DNA from: Streptomyces musisoli
Lineage (GTDB): Bacteria > Actinomycetota > Actinomycetes > Streptomycetales > Streptomycetaceae
DNA: 64,000 bases
Direction: 5' to 3'
Assembly (NCBI RefSeq): GCF_016741855.1
Contig: NZ_JAERRH010000003.1
Span: forward strand, 915,466 to 979,465
Shown here: in pieces, positions 22,015-30,049 of the stretch
How the letters are laid out: every line of letters starts with the position of its first letter
Position numbering within the stretch: position 1 is the first letter of the stretch
Notes under the pieces: model-generated
What the model saw: the letters and a program-made list of their open reading frames with translations, nothing else
Told to the model about the DNA's origin: nothing
Database searches by the model: none
Made by a program: the position numbers and the translations under genes

Positions 22015-22995
22015 ATGACCTGGCTGATCACCGGCGGTGCCGGATACATCGGGGCGCACGTCGTACGGGCGATGGCCGAGGCGGGAGAGCCCACGGTCGT
22101 CTACGACGACCTGTCCACGGGTGTCGCCGAGCGCGTACCGGCCGAGGTCCCGCTGGTGCGCGGCTCGATCCTGGACGCGGACCTGCTGGCCCGGACCCTC
22201 GACGGGCACGGGATCACCGGGGTCGTCCACCTGGCGGCGAAGAAGCAGGTGGGCGAGTCGGTGGAGCGCCCGCTGCACTACTACCGGGAGAACGTGGAGG
22301 GGCTGCGCGTCCTGCTGGAGGCGGTGACGAAGGCGGAGATCCCCTCGTTCCTCTTCTCCTCCTCCGCGGCCGTCTACGGCATGCCCGACGTCGACGTGGT
22401 GACGGAGGAGACGCCCTGTCACCCGCTGTCCCCGTACGGCGAGACGAAGCTGGCCGGCGAGTGGCTCGTGCGGGCCACGGCCCGGGCGACCGGCCTCGCC
22501 ACGGCGTCGCTGCGCTACTTCAACGTGGCGGGCGCGGCGGCCCCCGAGCTGGCCGACACCGGCGTGTCCAACCTGGTCCCGATGGTCTTCGAGCGGTTCA
22601 CGGAGGGCGCGGCGCCACGCATCTTCGGCGACGACTACCCGACCCCCGACGGCACCTGCGTCCGTGACTACATCCACGTGGCCGACCTGGCCGAGGCCCA
22701 TGTGACCGTCGCCCGCGCCCTGGGCTCCTCCCCGGGCACCGACCTGACCCTGAACATCGGCCGGGGCGAGGGCGTCTCCGTCCGCGAGATGATCGACCGC
22801 ATCAACGCCGTCACCGGCTACAACCGCCCCCCGACGGTCACCCCGCGCCGCCCCGGCGACCCCGCCCGTGTCGTCGCCTCGGCCGCCCGCATCGCCACGG
22901 AGCTGGGCTGGCAGGCCAAGTACGACGTACAGGACATGATCACCTCGGCCTGGGAGGGCTGGGTACGGCTGCATCCGGAGGCGGCACGCTCGTAG
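22015..22995 (+). CDS. galE: UDP-glucose 4-epimerase
   Basis: This 326-residue extended short-chain dehydrogenase interconverts UDP-glucose and UDP-galactose with bound NAD. The Rossmann motif TGGAGYIG is at residues 6-13. The catalytic Ser lies in SSSAAVYG (about 117) and the YxxxK pair in SPYGETK (Tyr141/Lys145). Length is normal for the family. The start ATG has AGGAGA 9 bases upstream. Its place between a GT2 gene and the TagGH exporter suggests it provides activated galactose (or a related sugar) for the polymer made here, rather than serving the Leloir operon. Confidence 0.92.
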   Translation: MTWLITGGAGYIGAHVVRAMAEAGEPTVVYDDLSTGVAERVPAEVPLVRGSILDADLLARTLDGHGITGVVHLAAKKQVGESVERPLHYYRENVEGLRVLLEAVTKAEIPSFLFSSSAAVYGMPDVDVVTEETPCHPLSPYGETKLAGEWLVRATARATGLATASLRYFNVAGAAAPELADTGVSNLVPMVFERFTEGAAPRIFGDDYPTPDGTCVRDYIHVADLAEAHVTVARALGSSPGTDLTLNIGRGEGVSVREMIDRINAVTGYNRPPTVTPRRPGDPARVVASAARIATELGWQAKYDVQDMITSAWEGWVRLHPEAARS

Positions 22996-23139
22996 CGCCC
23001 GCTCGGGGGAACCACCGTTGCCCCGCGCTCGTGCCGCTGCGGTGGACCGAAACCCCGAGGGGCCTGCCGCCCGGCCTCGCGGAGCGGGTGTTCCGCGCGC
23101 CGGAGCCGGCCTGTCCGGCCCGGCAGCCGGCCGGTGGTG

Positions 23140-23778
23140 TCACAACGCCTTGAGCGCGCCCGCCGTGGCCCGCGCCAGCTTCTCCAGGTAGCCCTTGGGC
23201 GGTTTCGGGGTGCGGATGACCACCGAGCGCCAGTACAGCGGGCCCGAGACGAGGTCCAGCGCCAGGTCGGGATCGACGCCCGCGCGGATCTCGCCCCGCT
23301 CCTCCGCCGCCGCCACGATCCGGCTGGCCACGCCCTCCTGACCGTCCCGCAGCGCCTTCTGGAACGCCTCCGCGATGTCGGGATTGCGGGCCGCCTCGGC
23401 CTGGAGGTCGGGGATGATCTGGGACGCGACGGGGTGGCGCAGGGCCCGGGACGTGACCTCGTAGAGGAGGCGCAGGTCGCCCTCCAGTGACCCCGTGTCG
23501 GGGACCGGGAAGCCGGTCACGGCCATCGCCGAGACGACGTCCAGGACCAGGTGGAGCTTCGAACGCCAGCGCCGGTACACCGCCGTCTTGCCGACCCCGG
23601 CCCGGCGGGCGATCCCCTCGATGGACATGCGCGCGTAGCCGACGGCCGCCAGTTCCTCGAACACGGCCGCCCGGATGGCCTCGGTCACGTCCTCCCGGAG
23701 CACGGCGGCCCCGGCGGGCGCCCGGCGGCGCGGACGCGCCGGCGGCTCGTCGGCGGACTCGGCGGCGTTCGTCGTCAT
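23140..23778 (-). CDS. TetR-family transcriptional regulator
   Basis: This 212-residue regulator has an N-terminal helix-turn-helix (ELAAVGYARMSIEGIARRAG followed by VGKTAVYRRWRSK). The C-terminal ligand domain matches the TetR subgroup with a helical SLEGDLRLLYEVTSRALRHP region. The start is uncertain. ATG 23778 follows a GGGGGG run closely, while ATG 23790 would add four residues. It is divergent from the TagGH exporter genes, with two similar imperfect palindromes in between, so it probably represses them and perhaps itself. Ligand unknown. Confidence 0.85.
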   Translation of the reverse strand: MTTNAAESADEPPARPRRRAPAGAAVLREDVTEAIRAAVFEELAAVGYARMSIEGIARRAGVGKTAVYRRWRSKLHLVLDVVSAMAVTGFPVPDTGSLEGDLRLLYEVTSRALRHPVASQIIPDLQAEAARNPDIAEAFQKALRDGQEGVASRIVAAAEERGEIRAGVDPDLALDLVSGPLYWRSVVIRTPKPPKGYLEKLARATAGALKAL

Positions 23779-23805
23779 ACCCCCCAGCATAGGGCGTTAC
23801 GACGA

Positions 23806-23871
23806 AACGGTTGCGTCCCGACGTCCATTGGGCCTACTCTCGCGTTGCGACGATACGGTCCCGTCCCGACG
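23806..23871. promoter_or_regulatory. Pair of similar imperfect palindromes, candidate TetR operators
   Basis: Two related sites, GACGAAACGGTTGCGTCCCG (starting about 23810) and GACGATACGGTCCCGTCCCG (about 23851), lie some 41 bases apart, close to four helical turns. Each has an ACGG...CGT dyad core and the second half is nearly identical between them. They sit between the tetR start and the exporter genes, the usual place for operators of TetR proteins carrying the KTAVYRRW recognition helix. Binding is inferred. Confidence 0.55.
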
Positions 23872-23982
23872 TAAGAGAACGTGAAGAGAAGCGTAAGGAA
23901 ACGCCGGACGACGGGCACGCACGCGGCGATCCCGGCGAGAGTCGGACGCGGCACCCCCTCCCCCCGAGCGAAAGCAGCGGAT

Positions 23983-24891
23983 GTGAGCCAGGTCCTCCAC
24001 ACACCGCCCCCCACACAGGCCCCGGCCACCGAAGACCTCGCGGCACTCGCGGCCCGGCACGGCCTGTCGGTCAGCGGCGCCCGCCCCTCCCTGCCCGAGT
24101 ACGTCGGCCAGCTGTGGGCCCGGCGCCACTTCATCGGCGCCTTCGCCACCGCCAAGCTCACCGCCCAGTACAGCCAGGCGAAGCTCGGCCAGGTATGGCA
24201 GGTCATGACCCCGCTGCTGAACGCGGCGGTCTACTACTTCATCTTCGGCGTCCTGCTCGGCACCAAGCACAACGTGCCGGACTACGTCCCGTTCCTGGTC
24301 ACGGGCGTGTTCATCTGGACGTTCACGCAGAGCTCGATCATGGCGGGCACCCGGGCGATCTCCGGCAACCTCGGCCTGGTCCGCGCCCTGCACTTCCCGC
24401 GCGCCGCCCTGCCGATCTCCTTCGCGCTCCAGCAGCTCCAGCAGCTGCTGTTCTCCATGGCCGCCCTGGTGGTCATCCTGCTCTGCTTCGGGGTGCCGGT
24501 CGCCGCCTCGTGGGTACTGGCGATCCCGGCCCTGGTGCTCCAGTTCACGTTCAACGCCGGCGTGTCGATGATCGTGGCCCGGCTGGGCGCCAAGACCCCC
24601 GACATCGCCCAGCTGATGCCGTTCGTGCTGCGCACGTGGATGTACGTCTCGGGCGTCATGTGGAGCATCGACAAGCTGACCAGGAAGGAGCCGCACATCG
24701 TCAGGGTCCTGCTGGAGCTGAACCCCGCCGCCGTCTACATCGACCTGATGCGGTTCGCACTGATCGACAGCTTCGACGGCGCGTCGCTGCCCCCGCACGT
24801 GTGGGCGGCGGCCGTCGGCTGGGCCCTGCTCGCCGGCATCGGCGGCTTCATCTACTTCTGGAAGGCTGAGGAGACGTACGGCCGTGGCTGA
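23983..24891 (+). CDS. TagG/Wzm-type ABC-2 polysaccharide (teichoic acid) export permease
   Basis: This 302-residue ABC-2 permease has about six membrane helices. The N-terminal cytoplasmic LWARRHFIGAFATAKLTAQYSQAKLGQVWQVMTPLLNAAVYYFIFG region is typical of exporters for teichoic acid and O-antigen. The stretch ELNPAAVYIDLMR before the last helices is also a family feature. GTG 23983 (VSQVLHTPPP) is preferred. An upstream in-frame GTG at 23881 would add 34 basic, low-complexity residues. The ATPase gene starts within its last codons (8-bp overlap), so the two subunits are made together. Confidence 0.87.
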   Translation: MSQVLHTPPPTQAPATEDLAALAARHGLSVSGARPSLPEYVGQLWARRHFIGAFATAKLTAQYSQAKLGQVWQVMTPLLNAAVYYFIFGVLLGTKHNVPDYVPFLVTGVFIWTFTQSSIMAGTRAISGNLGLVRALHFPRAALPISFALQQLQQLLFSMAALVVILLCFGVPVAASWVLAIPALVLQFTFNAGVSMIVARLGAKTPDIAQLMPFVLRTWMYVSGVMWSIDKLTRKEPHIVRVLLELNPAAVYIDLMRFALIDSFDGASLPPHVWAAAVGWALLAGIGGFIYFWKAEETYGRG

Positions 24892-25765
24892 GCAGACCCC
24901 CGTCGAGAAGATCCCCACCGTCATCGCCGACAACGTCGACATCGTCTACCGGGTCAACGGCACCGGCGCCGGCCGTGGCACCGCCACCGCCGCCCTGAAC
25001 CGGATCCTGCGCCGCAAGCAGGCCGAGAAGGCGGCCGGGGTGCGCAAGGTGCACGCGGTGAAGAAGGTGTCGTTCGTCGCCTACAGGGGCGAGGCGATCG
25101 GGCTCATCGGCACCAACGGTTCCGGCAAGTCGACCCTGCTCAAGGCCGTCGCCGGGCTCCTCCCGGTGGAGAGCGGGCACATCCACACCGACGGCCAGCC
25201 GTCGCTGCTGGGCGTGAACGCCGCCCTGATGAGCGACCTGACCGGCGAGCGCAACGTCTTCCTCGGCGGTCTCGCCATGGGCATGTCCCGGGAGCAGATC
25301 AAGGAGCGCTACCAGGACATCGTCGACTTCTCCGGCATCAACGAGAAGGGCGACTTCATCACCCTGCCGATGCGCACGTACTCCTCCGGCATGGCCGCCC
25401 GGCTGCGCTTCTCCATCGCCGCCGCCAAGGACCACGACGTCCTGCTCATCGACGAGGCGCTGGCCACCGGCGACCGCTCCTTCCAGAAGCGTTCCGAGGC
25501 CCGCATTCGCGAACTGCGGCAGCACGCGGGTACGGTCTTCCTGGTCAGCCACAACAACAAGTCGATCCGCGACACCTGCGAGCGGGTCCTGTGGCTGGAG
25601 CGCGGCGAACTGCGCATGGACGGGCCGACCGAAGAGGTCATGAAGGAGTACGAGGCGTTCACGGGCGACAAGAAACCGGCACCGAAGAAGCCCGCACCAA
25701 AAGCAGGTGCAGCGAAAGTGAACACGCCGCAACCGGCGGCACCGAAAGAGCCTCTTCCTTCCTGA
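24884..25765 (+). CDS. TagH/Wzt-type ABC exporter ATP-binding subunit
   Basis: This 293-residue ATPase energises export of the lipid-linked polymer with the preceding permease. Walker A GTNGSGKST is at about 76-84, the signature YSSGMAARL near 166-174 and Walker B VLLIDEAL near 186-193. The H-loop is VSHNN. The N-terminal extension VIADNVDIVYRVNG and the VRKVHAVKKVSF segment fit the TagH/Wzt group. Residues 264-293 form a Lys/Pro/Ala-rich tail, shorter than the extracellular or carbohydrate-binding extensions of TagH or Wzt. GAGGAG precedes the GTG start inside the permease gene. Confidence 0.9.
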   Translation: MAEQTPVEKIPTVIADNVDIVYRVNGTGAGRGTATAALNRILRRKQAEKAAGVRKVHAVKKVSFVAYRGEAIGLIGTNGSGKSTLLKAVAGLLPVESGHIHTDGQPSLLGVNAALMSDLTGERNVFLGGLAMGMSREQIKERYQDIVDFSGINEKGDFITLPMRTYSSGMAARLRFSIAAAKDHDVLLIDEALATGDRSFQKRSEARIRELRQHAGTVFLVSHNNKSIRDTCERVLWLERGELRMDGPTEEVMKEYEAFTGDKKPAPKKPAPKAGAAKVNTPQPAAPKEPLPS

Positions 25766-25795
25766 GCCATGCTCTCACCCTCGAAGGTGATCATC

Positions 25796-25831
25796 CCTTT
25801 CATCTGCTTAGTGACAGTATGTTATGAAAGG
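25796..25831. promoter_or_regulatory. Inverted repeat in the spacer before the fourth GT2-TagF gene
   Basis: CCTTTCAT (25796-25803) is the reverse complement of ATGAAAGG (25824-25831), with 20 bases between, in the AT-richer part of the 104-base spacer between the exporter ATPase and paralogue 4. It may be an operator or a leader hairpin. It is not followed by a T-run. Confidence 0.4.
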
Positions 25832-25869
25832 TGTGCCAGGAGACGTCGAACCAGAAGGAGTCCACTGCG

Positions 25870-28080
25870 ATGCCTCAGCTGAGCGTGATCGTCTACGGGC
25901 CTAACGCACAGGGGCATCTGACCGAGCTGTTGGACTCGCTGGCGGCCCACCCCCTCACCGACGCCGAGGTGATCGTCGCCGCGGTCGGCGACTGGGCGCG
26001 GGAGACGGCCGAGGGCCACGCCCCCGAGACCATCGTCGTGCCACTGCCCGAGGGCACCGGTGACGCGGCGGCACGGGCGGCCGGCGCCGCCCGCGCGTCC
26101 GGCCGCTGGCTGCACTTCGTCCACGCCAAGGACGGCCTGCCGGCCGGCGCGCCCCGCCTGATCGCGGAGCGGACCGCCGAGCTGGACGACGCGGACGCCC
26201 CGGAACCCGTCGACGTCCTCCTCTTCGACCACGTCACCACGACCTGGCAGACCGCCGCCTCCCCGTCCCGCGACGGCCGCCACCTCGCCGCCGTCGGCCG
26301 CGCCGCGCTGCCCCTCCAGGACGCCGCCGACCTGCTGCGGCTCACCCCGCTGCTCGGCAACCGCGCCCTGCGCGCCGAGTTCTGGCAGGCCCACCAGGAG
26401 CAGCTGACCACCGACGACGAGCCGCGCGCCGCCTACGCCGCCCTGCTGGAGGCCGGCCGCGTCGCCTGCCTGAACCAGACGGCGTACGAACACCGCGTGC
26501 TGCGCCCCGAGAGCCTGCCGCCGCGCGTCCCCGAGGACCGGCTCGCGCTCATCGACCGCTACGAGGCCGTGTTCCCGCTCACCCGGGACCGCCGCGCCCC
26601 GCACACGGTGCTGTACGACCTGATGGTGCGCGACCTGGTGCGCACCTTCGCCCGCGAAGACCTGCCCGACCTGGTGGCCCGCGAGTTCTTCCGCCGCGCC
26701 TCCCTGGCCGCGGTCCGCTGGCGCCCCGAGGGCCACCGGCGGCCGGCGGGCCTGGAGGGCGTACGGCACTCGCTGCTGGAGGAGGGCGCGTACGCCAAGT
26801 ACCGCGCGTTCCAGGCCGCCAACCGCACCCGCCGCGCCGCCCGCAAGGCCGTGCGGACCCGCAAGCAGCAGCTGGGGGCCAAGGTCCGCGACCAGCAGTA
26901 CCGCCGGGCCCTGTCCCGCCCGGTGGACCCGAACCTCGCCGTGTTCTCGGCCTACTGGGACCGCGGTGTGTCCTGCAACCCGGCCGCGATCGCCGCGAAG
27001 CTCGCCGAACTCGCCCCGCACATCCACCCGGTGTGGGTGGTGAACAAGACGAACGCCGCCCTGCTGCCGCCGGGCACGGACCACGTGATCCCCGGTACCC
27101 GCCGCTACTGGGAGACCCTGGCCACCGCCAAGTACCTGACGAACAACGTCAACTTCCCGAACGGCGTGGTCAAACGCCCGGACGCCATCCACCTCCAGAC
27201 CCACCACGGCACCCCGCTCAAGCGCATGGGCCTGGACCAGATGGACCACCCGGCCGCCGCCAAGGGCCTGGACTTCGCCGCCCTGCTGGCCCGCATCGAC
27301 AAGTGGGACTACAGCGTCAGCGCCAACGGCCACTCCACCCGCATGTGGGAGCGCGCCTACCCGTCCCGCTACATCTCGCTCGACCACGGCTACCCGCGCA
27401 ACGACGTCTACTACACCAGCGACGCCGAGGCGGTGCGCGCCGCCCGTGAACGCCTGGGGATCCCCCCGGGCCGGACGGCCGTCCTGTACGCCCCCACCCA
27501 CCGCGACTACGAGGCCGGCTTCACCCCCCGCCTCGACCTCGCCGCCCTCGCCGACCGCCTCGGCGAGAACACCGTCCTCCTCGTCCGCGCCCACTACTTC
27601 TACGGCGGCGCCGCCTCCCCGCTGACCGGCCTGCGCCGCTCCGGCCGGATCATCGACGTCTCCTCCTACGACCCCGTCGAGGAACTGTGCCTGGCCGCCG
27701 ACGCGCTGGTCACGGACTACTCGTCGATCATGTTCGACTACGCCAACCTCGACCGCCCGATCGTGGTCTACGCCGACGACTGGGAGACCTACCGGACCAC
27801 CCGCGGCGTCTACTTCGACCTCATGACCGAGCACCCCGGCCAGGTCGCCCGCACCCAGGAGGAACTCGCCGAGATCTTCGTCTCCGGCGCCTGGCGTGAC
27901 GAGAGCGCGGCCAAGGCGCGGACCGCGTTCCGGCGCCGGTTCTGCGAGTACGACGACGGACGCGCCGCCGAGCGGGTCGTACGGCGGGTGTTCCTCGGCG
28001 AACCCGAGGAGTCGCTGCCACCGGTACTCCCCATCGAGGACCGCACCCCCGCCCCGACCCCCGAGGAGGCCACCGCATGA
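25870..28080 (+). CDS. TagF-type CDP-glycerol glycerophosphotransferase with degenerate GT2-like N-terminus (paralogue 4)
   Basis: This is a 736-residue protein with the same overall layout as the three earlier paralogues. The N-terminal part (QLSVIVYGPNAQG...) has lost the GT2 acidic motifs: the first region reads VAAVGDWARE, and FLDSDD is replaced by HFVHAKDG. The polymerase half is complete: HGTPLK (His446), RAHYFYGG and TDYSSIMFDYANLDRPIVVYADDW. It is thus likely an active polyol-phosphate polymerase without a working glycosyltransferase domain. ATG 25870 has AGAAGGAG upstream. The next gene overlaps by four bases (ATGA), so polymerase and GT2 enzyme are coupled. Confidence 0.87.
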   Translation: MPQLSVIVYGPNAQGHLTELLDSLAAHPLTDAEVIVAAVGDWARETAEGHAPETIVVPLPEGTGDAAARAAGAARASGRWLHFVHAKDGLPAGAPRLIAERTAELDDADAPEPVDVLLFDHVTTTWQTAASPSRDGRHLAAVGRAALPLQDAADLLRLTPLLGNRALRAEFWQAHQEQLTTDDEPRAAYAALLEAGRVACLNQTAYEHRVLRPESLPPRVPEDRLALIDRYEAVFPLTRDRRAPHTVLYDLMVRDLVRTFAREDLPDLVAREFFRRASLAAVRWRPEGHRRPAGLEGVRHSLLEEGAYAKYRAFQAANRTRRAARKAVRTRKQQLGAKVRDQQYRRALSRPVDPNLAVFSAYWDRGVSCNPAAIAAKLAELAPHIHPVWVVNKTNAALLPPGTDHVIPGTRRYWETLATAKYLTNNVNFPNGVVKRPDAIHLQTHHGTPLKRMGLDQMDHPAAAKGLDFAALLARIDKWDYSVSANGHSTRMWERAYPSRYISLDHGYPRNDVYYTSDAEAVRAARERLGIPPGRTAVLYAPTHRDYEAGFTPRLDLAALADRLGENTVLLVRAHYFYGGAASPLTGLRRSGRIIDVSSYDPVEELCLAADALVTDYSSIMFDYANLDRPIVVYADDWETYRTTRGVYFDLMTEHPGQVARTQEELAEIFVSGAWRDESAAKARTAFRRRFCEYDDGRAAERVVRRVFLGEPEESLPPVLPIEDRTPAPTPEEATA

Positions 28081-29723
28081 CCCAGCCCGACGTCACGGTC
28101 ACGGTCATCGTCTACAACGACGCGGCCCGGCTCCCGCGAGCGGTCGCCTCGCTGCGCGCCCAGACCCACACGAACATCGAGATCGTCATCAGCGACGACC
28201 ACTCGACGGACGAAACCCCGTCGGTGGCACGGGAGCTGGCGGCCCAGGACGACCGCATCCGCTACCTCCGCCTGCCGGAGAACAGCGGCGGCTGCAGCGC
28301 CCCGCGCAACCGGGCCATCGAGATCGCCCGGGCGCCGTACCTGATGTTCCTGGACAGCGACGACGAACTGCCGCCGCGCGCGGTGGAGCTGCTGCTCGCG
28401 GCCCACCGGGAACGCGAGGTGGACTTCACCATGGGCGCGGTGCGCCGGGTCCGGGTGGACAACGGGCGCCGCTCGACCTGGATGCCGCACGTGGTCGCGG
28501 AGCGCCGCACCGTGGAGGGCATCGAGGAGGACCCGAGGCTGCTGTTCGAGCACCTGTCGACCAGCAAGATGTACGCCCGCGCCTTCCTCGACCGCCACGA
28601 GCTGCGCTTCCCCGAGGGCATCCACTACGAGGACCAGCTGTTCTCGGCGCAGGCGTACTGCCTGGCGAAGGCGTTCACGATCATCCCGGACCCGGTGTAC
28701 GTCTGGTACATCGAGCCGTTCGCCGCCGCTGCCTCCGCGTCCATCTCCAACCAGCGGCACAAGATCTCCAACGTGCGCGACCGTGTGCACGTCCAGCGGC
28801 TCATCGACGAGTTCCTGGTGAGCAGCGGGCACGCGGGGCTGCGGGAGGACAAGGACTACAAGTTCCTCAAGCACGACTTCCGGATGTACGCCGGCGACCT
28901 GCCGTACCGGGACGAGGAGTGGCTGGCGTCCTTCACGGACATCATGACCCCCTACCTGGACGCGCTGTCGCCCGGCGCGTACGAGAGGCTGCCGCGGCCC
29001 GAGCGGGTGGTGCTGGAACTGCTGCGGGACGGCCGCACGGCCGAGGCCGGGCTGGCGGCGCGCGGGCTGGGACAGGGAGTGGCGCCGCGGCAGGTGACGA
29101 CCGACGGCACGGGCGCGGCGTACTGGGGCGACAGCGTCCCGTCCACGGACCGTGCCCGCCGGGAACTGGACGTGTCGGACCTGGAGTTGGACACGCGTCC
29201 GTTCCCCACCGCCCAGTTCCGCCACGAGATCACGGACCTGACTCCCGGCCCGGGAGCGACCCTGACCCTCGCGATCCGCACGTACGACCCCGGTCTGCGG
29301 CTGCCCGTGGGCCCGCAGCGCGCGTCCCTGCTCCTGACTCCCGGCAAGCGCCGGATGACGATCCCCTTCCGTCTGGACCCGGTGCGCCCCGGCGTCTTCG
29401 AGGGCACCGTCCGTCTCGACCTGGCCGACGCCTCGCTCCCCGTCCACGGCTTCGAGGGCGTACGTCACCCCGTGATCCGCCTGAACCAGCAGGGCCTGTC
29501 CAACGCGGCCCTGCTGCTGGCCCCCGTCGACTTCCCGACCCGTAGGGCCCTCGTCGGGCACCACGAGGTCACCCTCGAACCGGAGGGCCGCAACCCCGGA
29601 CGCCTGCAACTGCGCTGGCGGCCGGTGGGAGTGACGGCCCGCGTGATCCGCCCGGTGGTCCACCGCATCGCCCGCCCCCGCGTACGGAACGCTATGCGAC
29701 TGGTGGCAAGCGTCCTGAGGTAG
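28077..29723 (+). CDS. GT2 family glycosyltransferase with C-terminal beta-rich domain
   Basis: This 548-residue relative of the protein at 20201 has the same order of elements: a GT2 domain (VTVTVIVYNDAARL, SDDHSTDE, NSGGCSAPRN, FLDSDD near 92-95, FPEGIHYEDQLFSAQ), a helical middle, then a probable beta-sandwich (about 370-520) and a basic C-terminus. All GT2 acidic residues are present. It is translationally coupled to paralogue 4, whose own GT2 half is degenerate, so it may supply the missing glycosyltransferase activity. Sugar unknown. Confidence 0.85.
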   Translation: MTQPDVTVTVIVYNDAARLPRAVASLRAQTHTNIEIVISDDHSTDETPSVARELAAQDDRIRYLRLPENSGGCSAPRNRAIEIARAPYLMFLDSDDELPPRAVELLLAAHREREVDFTMGAVRRVRVDNGRRSTWMPHVVAERRTVEGIEEDPRLLFEHLSTSKMYARAFLDRHELRFPEGIHYEDQLFSAQAYCLAKAFTIIPDPVYVWYIEPFAAAASASISNQRHKISNVRDRVHVQRLIDEFLVSSGHAGLREDKDYKFLKHDFRMYAGDLPYRDEEWLASFTDIMTPYLDALSPGAYERLPRPERVVLELLRDGRTAEAGLAARGLGQGVAPRQVTTDGTGAAYWGDSVPSTDRARRELDVSDLELDTRPFPTAQFRHEITDLTPGPGATLTLAIRTYDPGLRLPVGPQRASLLLTPGKRRMTIPFRLDPVRPGVFEGTVRLDLADASLPVHGFEGVRHPVIRLNQQGLSNAALLLAPVDFPTRRALVGHHEVTLEPEGRNPGRLQLRWRPVGVTARVIRPVVHRIARPRVRNAMRLVASVLR

Positions 29724-30049
29724 GAGAAACCCCCTGAACACCGACGCGCCGCAGGCAGACAACCGCCTGCGGCGCCGTCGTACGCACGGACCCCACCGCC
29801 GTACCCAACCACGACCGGCCACACCGCCGGGGCGGCACGGGTGGGCGCACAGCAACCCAGCTGCGGGCAGTCGTGCCGCTGGGCCGGCACGGTGGCCCCG
29901 CAGCAACCCAGCTGCGGGCAGTCGTGCCGCTGGGCCGGCACGGTGGCCCCGCAGCAACCCAGCTGCGGGCAGTCGTGCCGCTGGGCCGGCACGGGTGGGC
30001 GCAGCGGCACCCTGTCAGCGCCGGCAAGCGACCCCACCCGCCACGCGGC
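29724..30049. other. Intergenic region filled with a palindromic repeat array
   Basis: This 326-base convergent spacer separates the GT2 gene from the membrane protein at 30050. I see no plausible gene. ORFs on both strands exist only because the repeat unit lacks stops. Apart from about 100 bases at the left end it consists of the tandem 51-bp array described separately. It probably also carries the transcription ends of both flanking genes. Confidence 0.7.
29826..30040. repeat. Tandem 51-bp array of a palindromic Streptomyces-type intergenic repeat
   Basis: Three units at 29850-29900, 29901-29951 and 29952-30002 (the last diverging at its end) contain GCAGTCGTGCCGCTGGGC followed by CGGCACGG, so each can fold a small stem. 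A partial copy precedes them (GGGCGGCACGGGTGGGCGCA). The tail to about 30040 nearly matches the repeat copy at 40325-40405, including AGCGACCCCACC. The two loci are thus members of one dispersed repeat family. Confidence 0.9.

Noticed and set aside
22996..23139. Possible small gene between galE and tetR
   Set aside because: Frames are short, lack a ribosome-binding site and show no codon-position bias; treated as a convergent spacer.
29826..30040. Possible CRISPR array or Cys-rich peptide gene
   Set aside because: The units are directly adjacent with no unique spacers, no cas genes are present, and the peptide reading frames are only a product of a 51-bp unit without stops.
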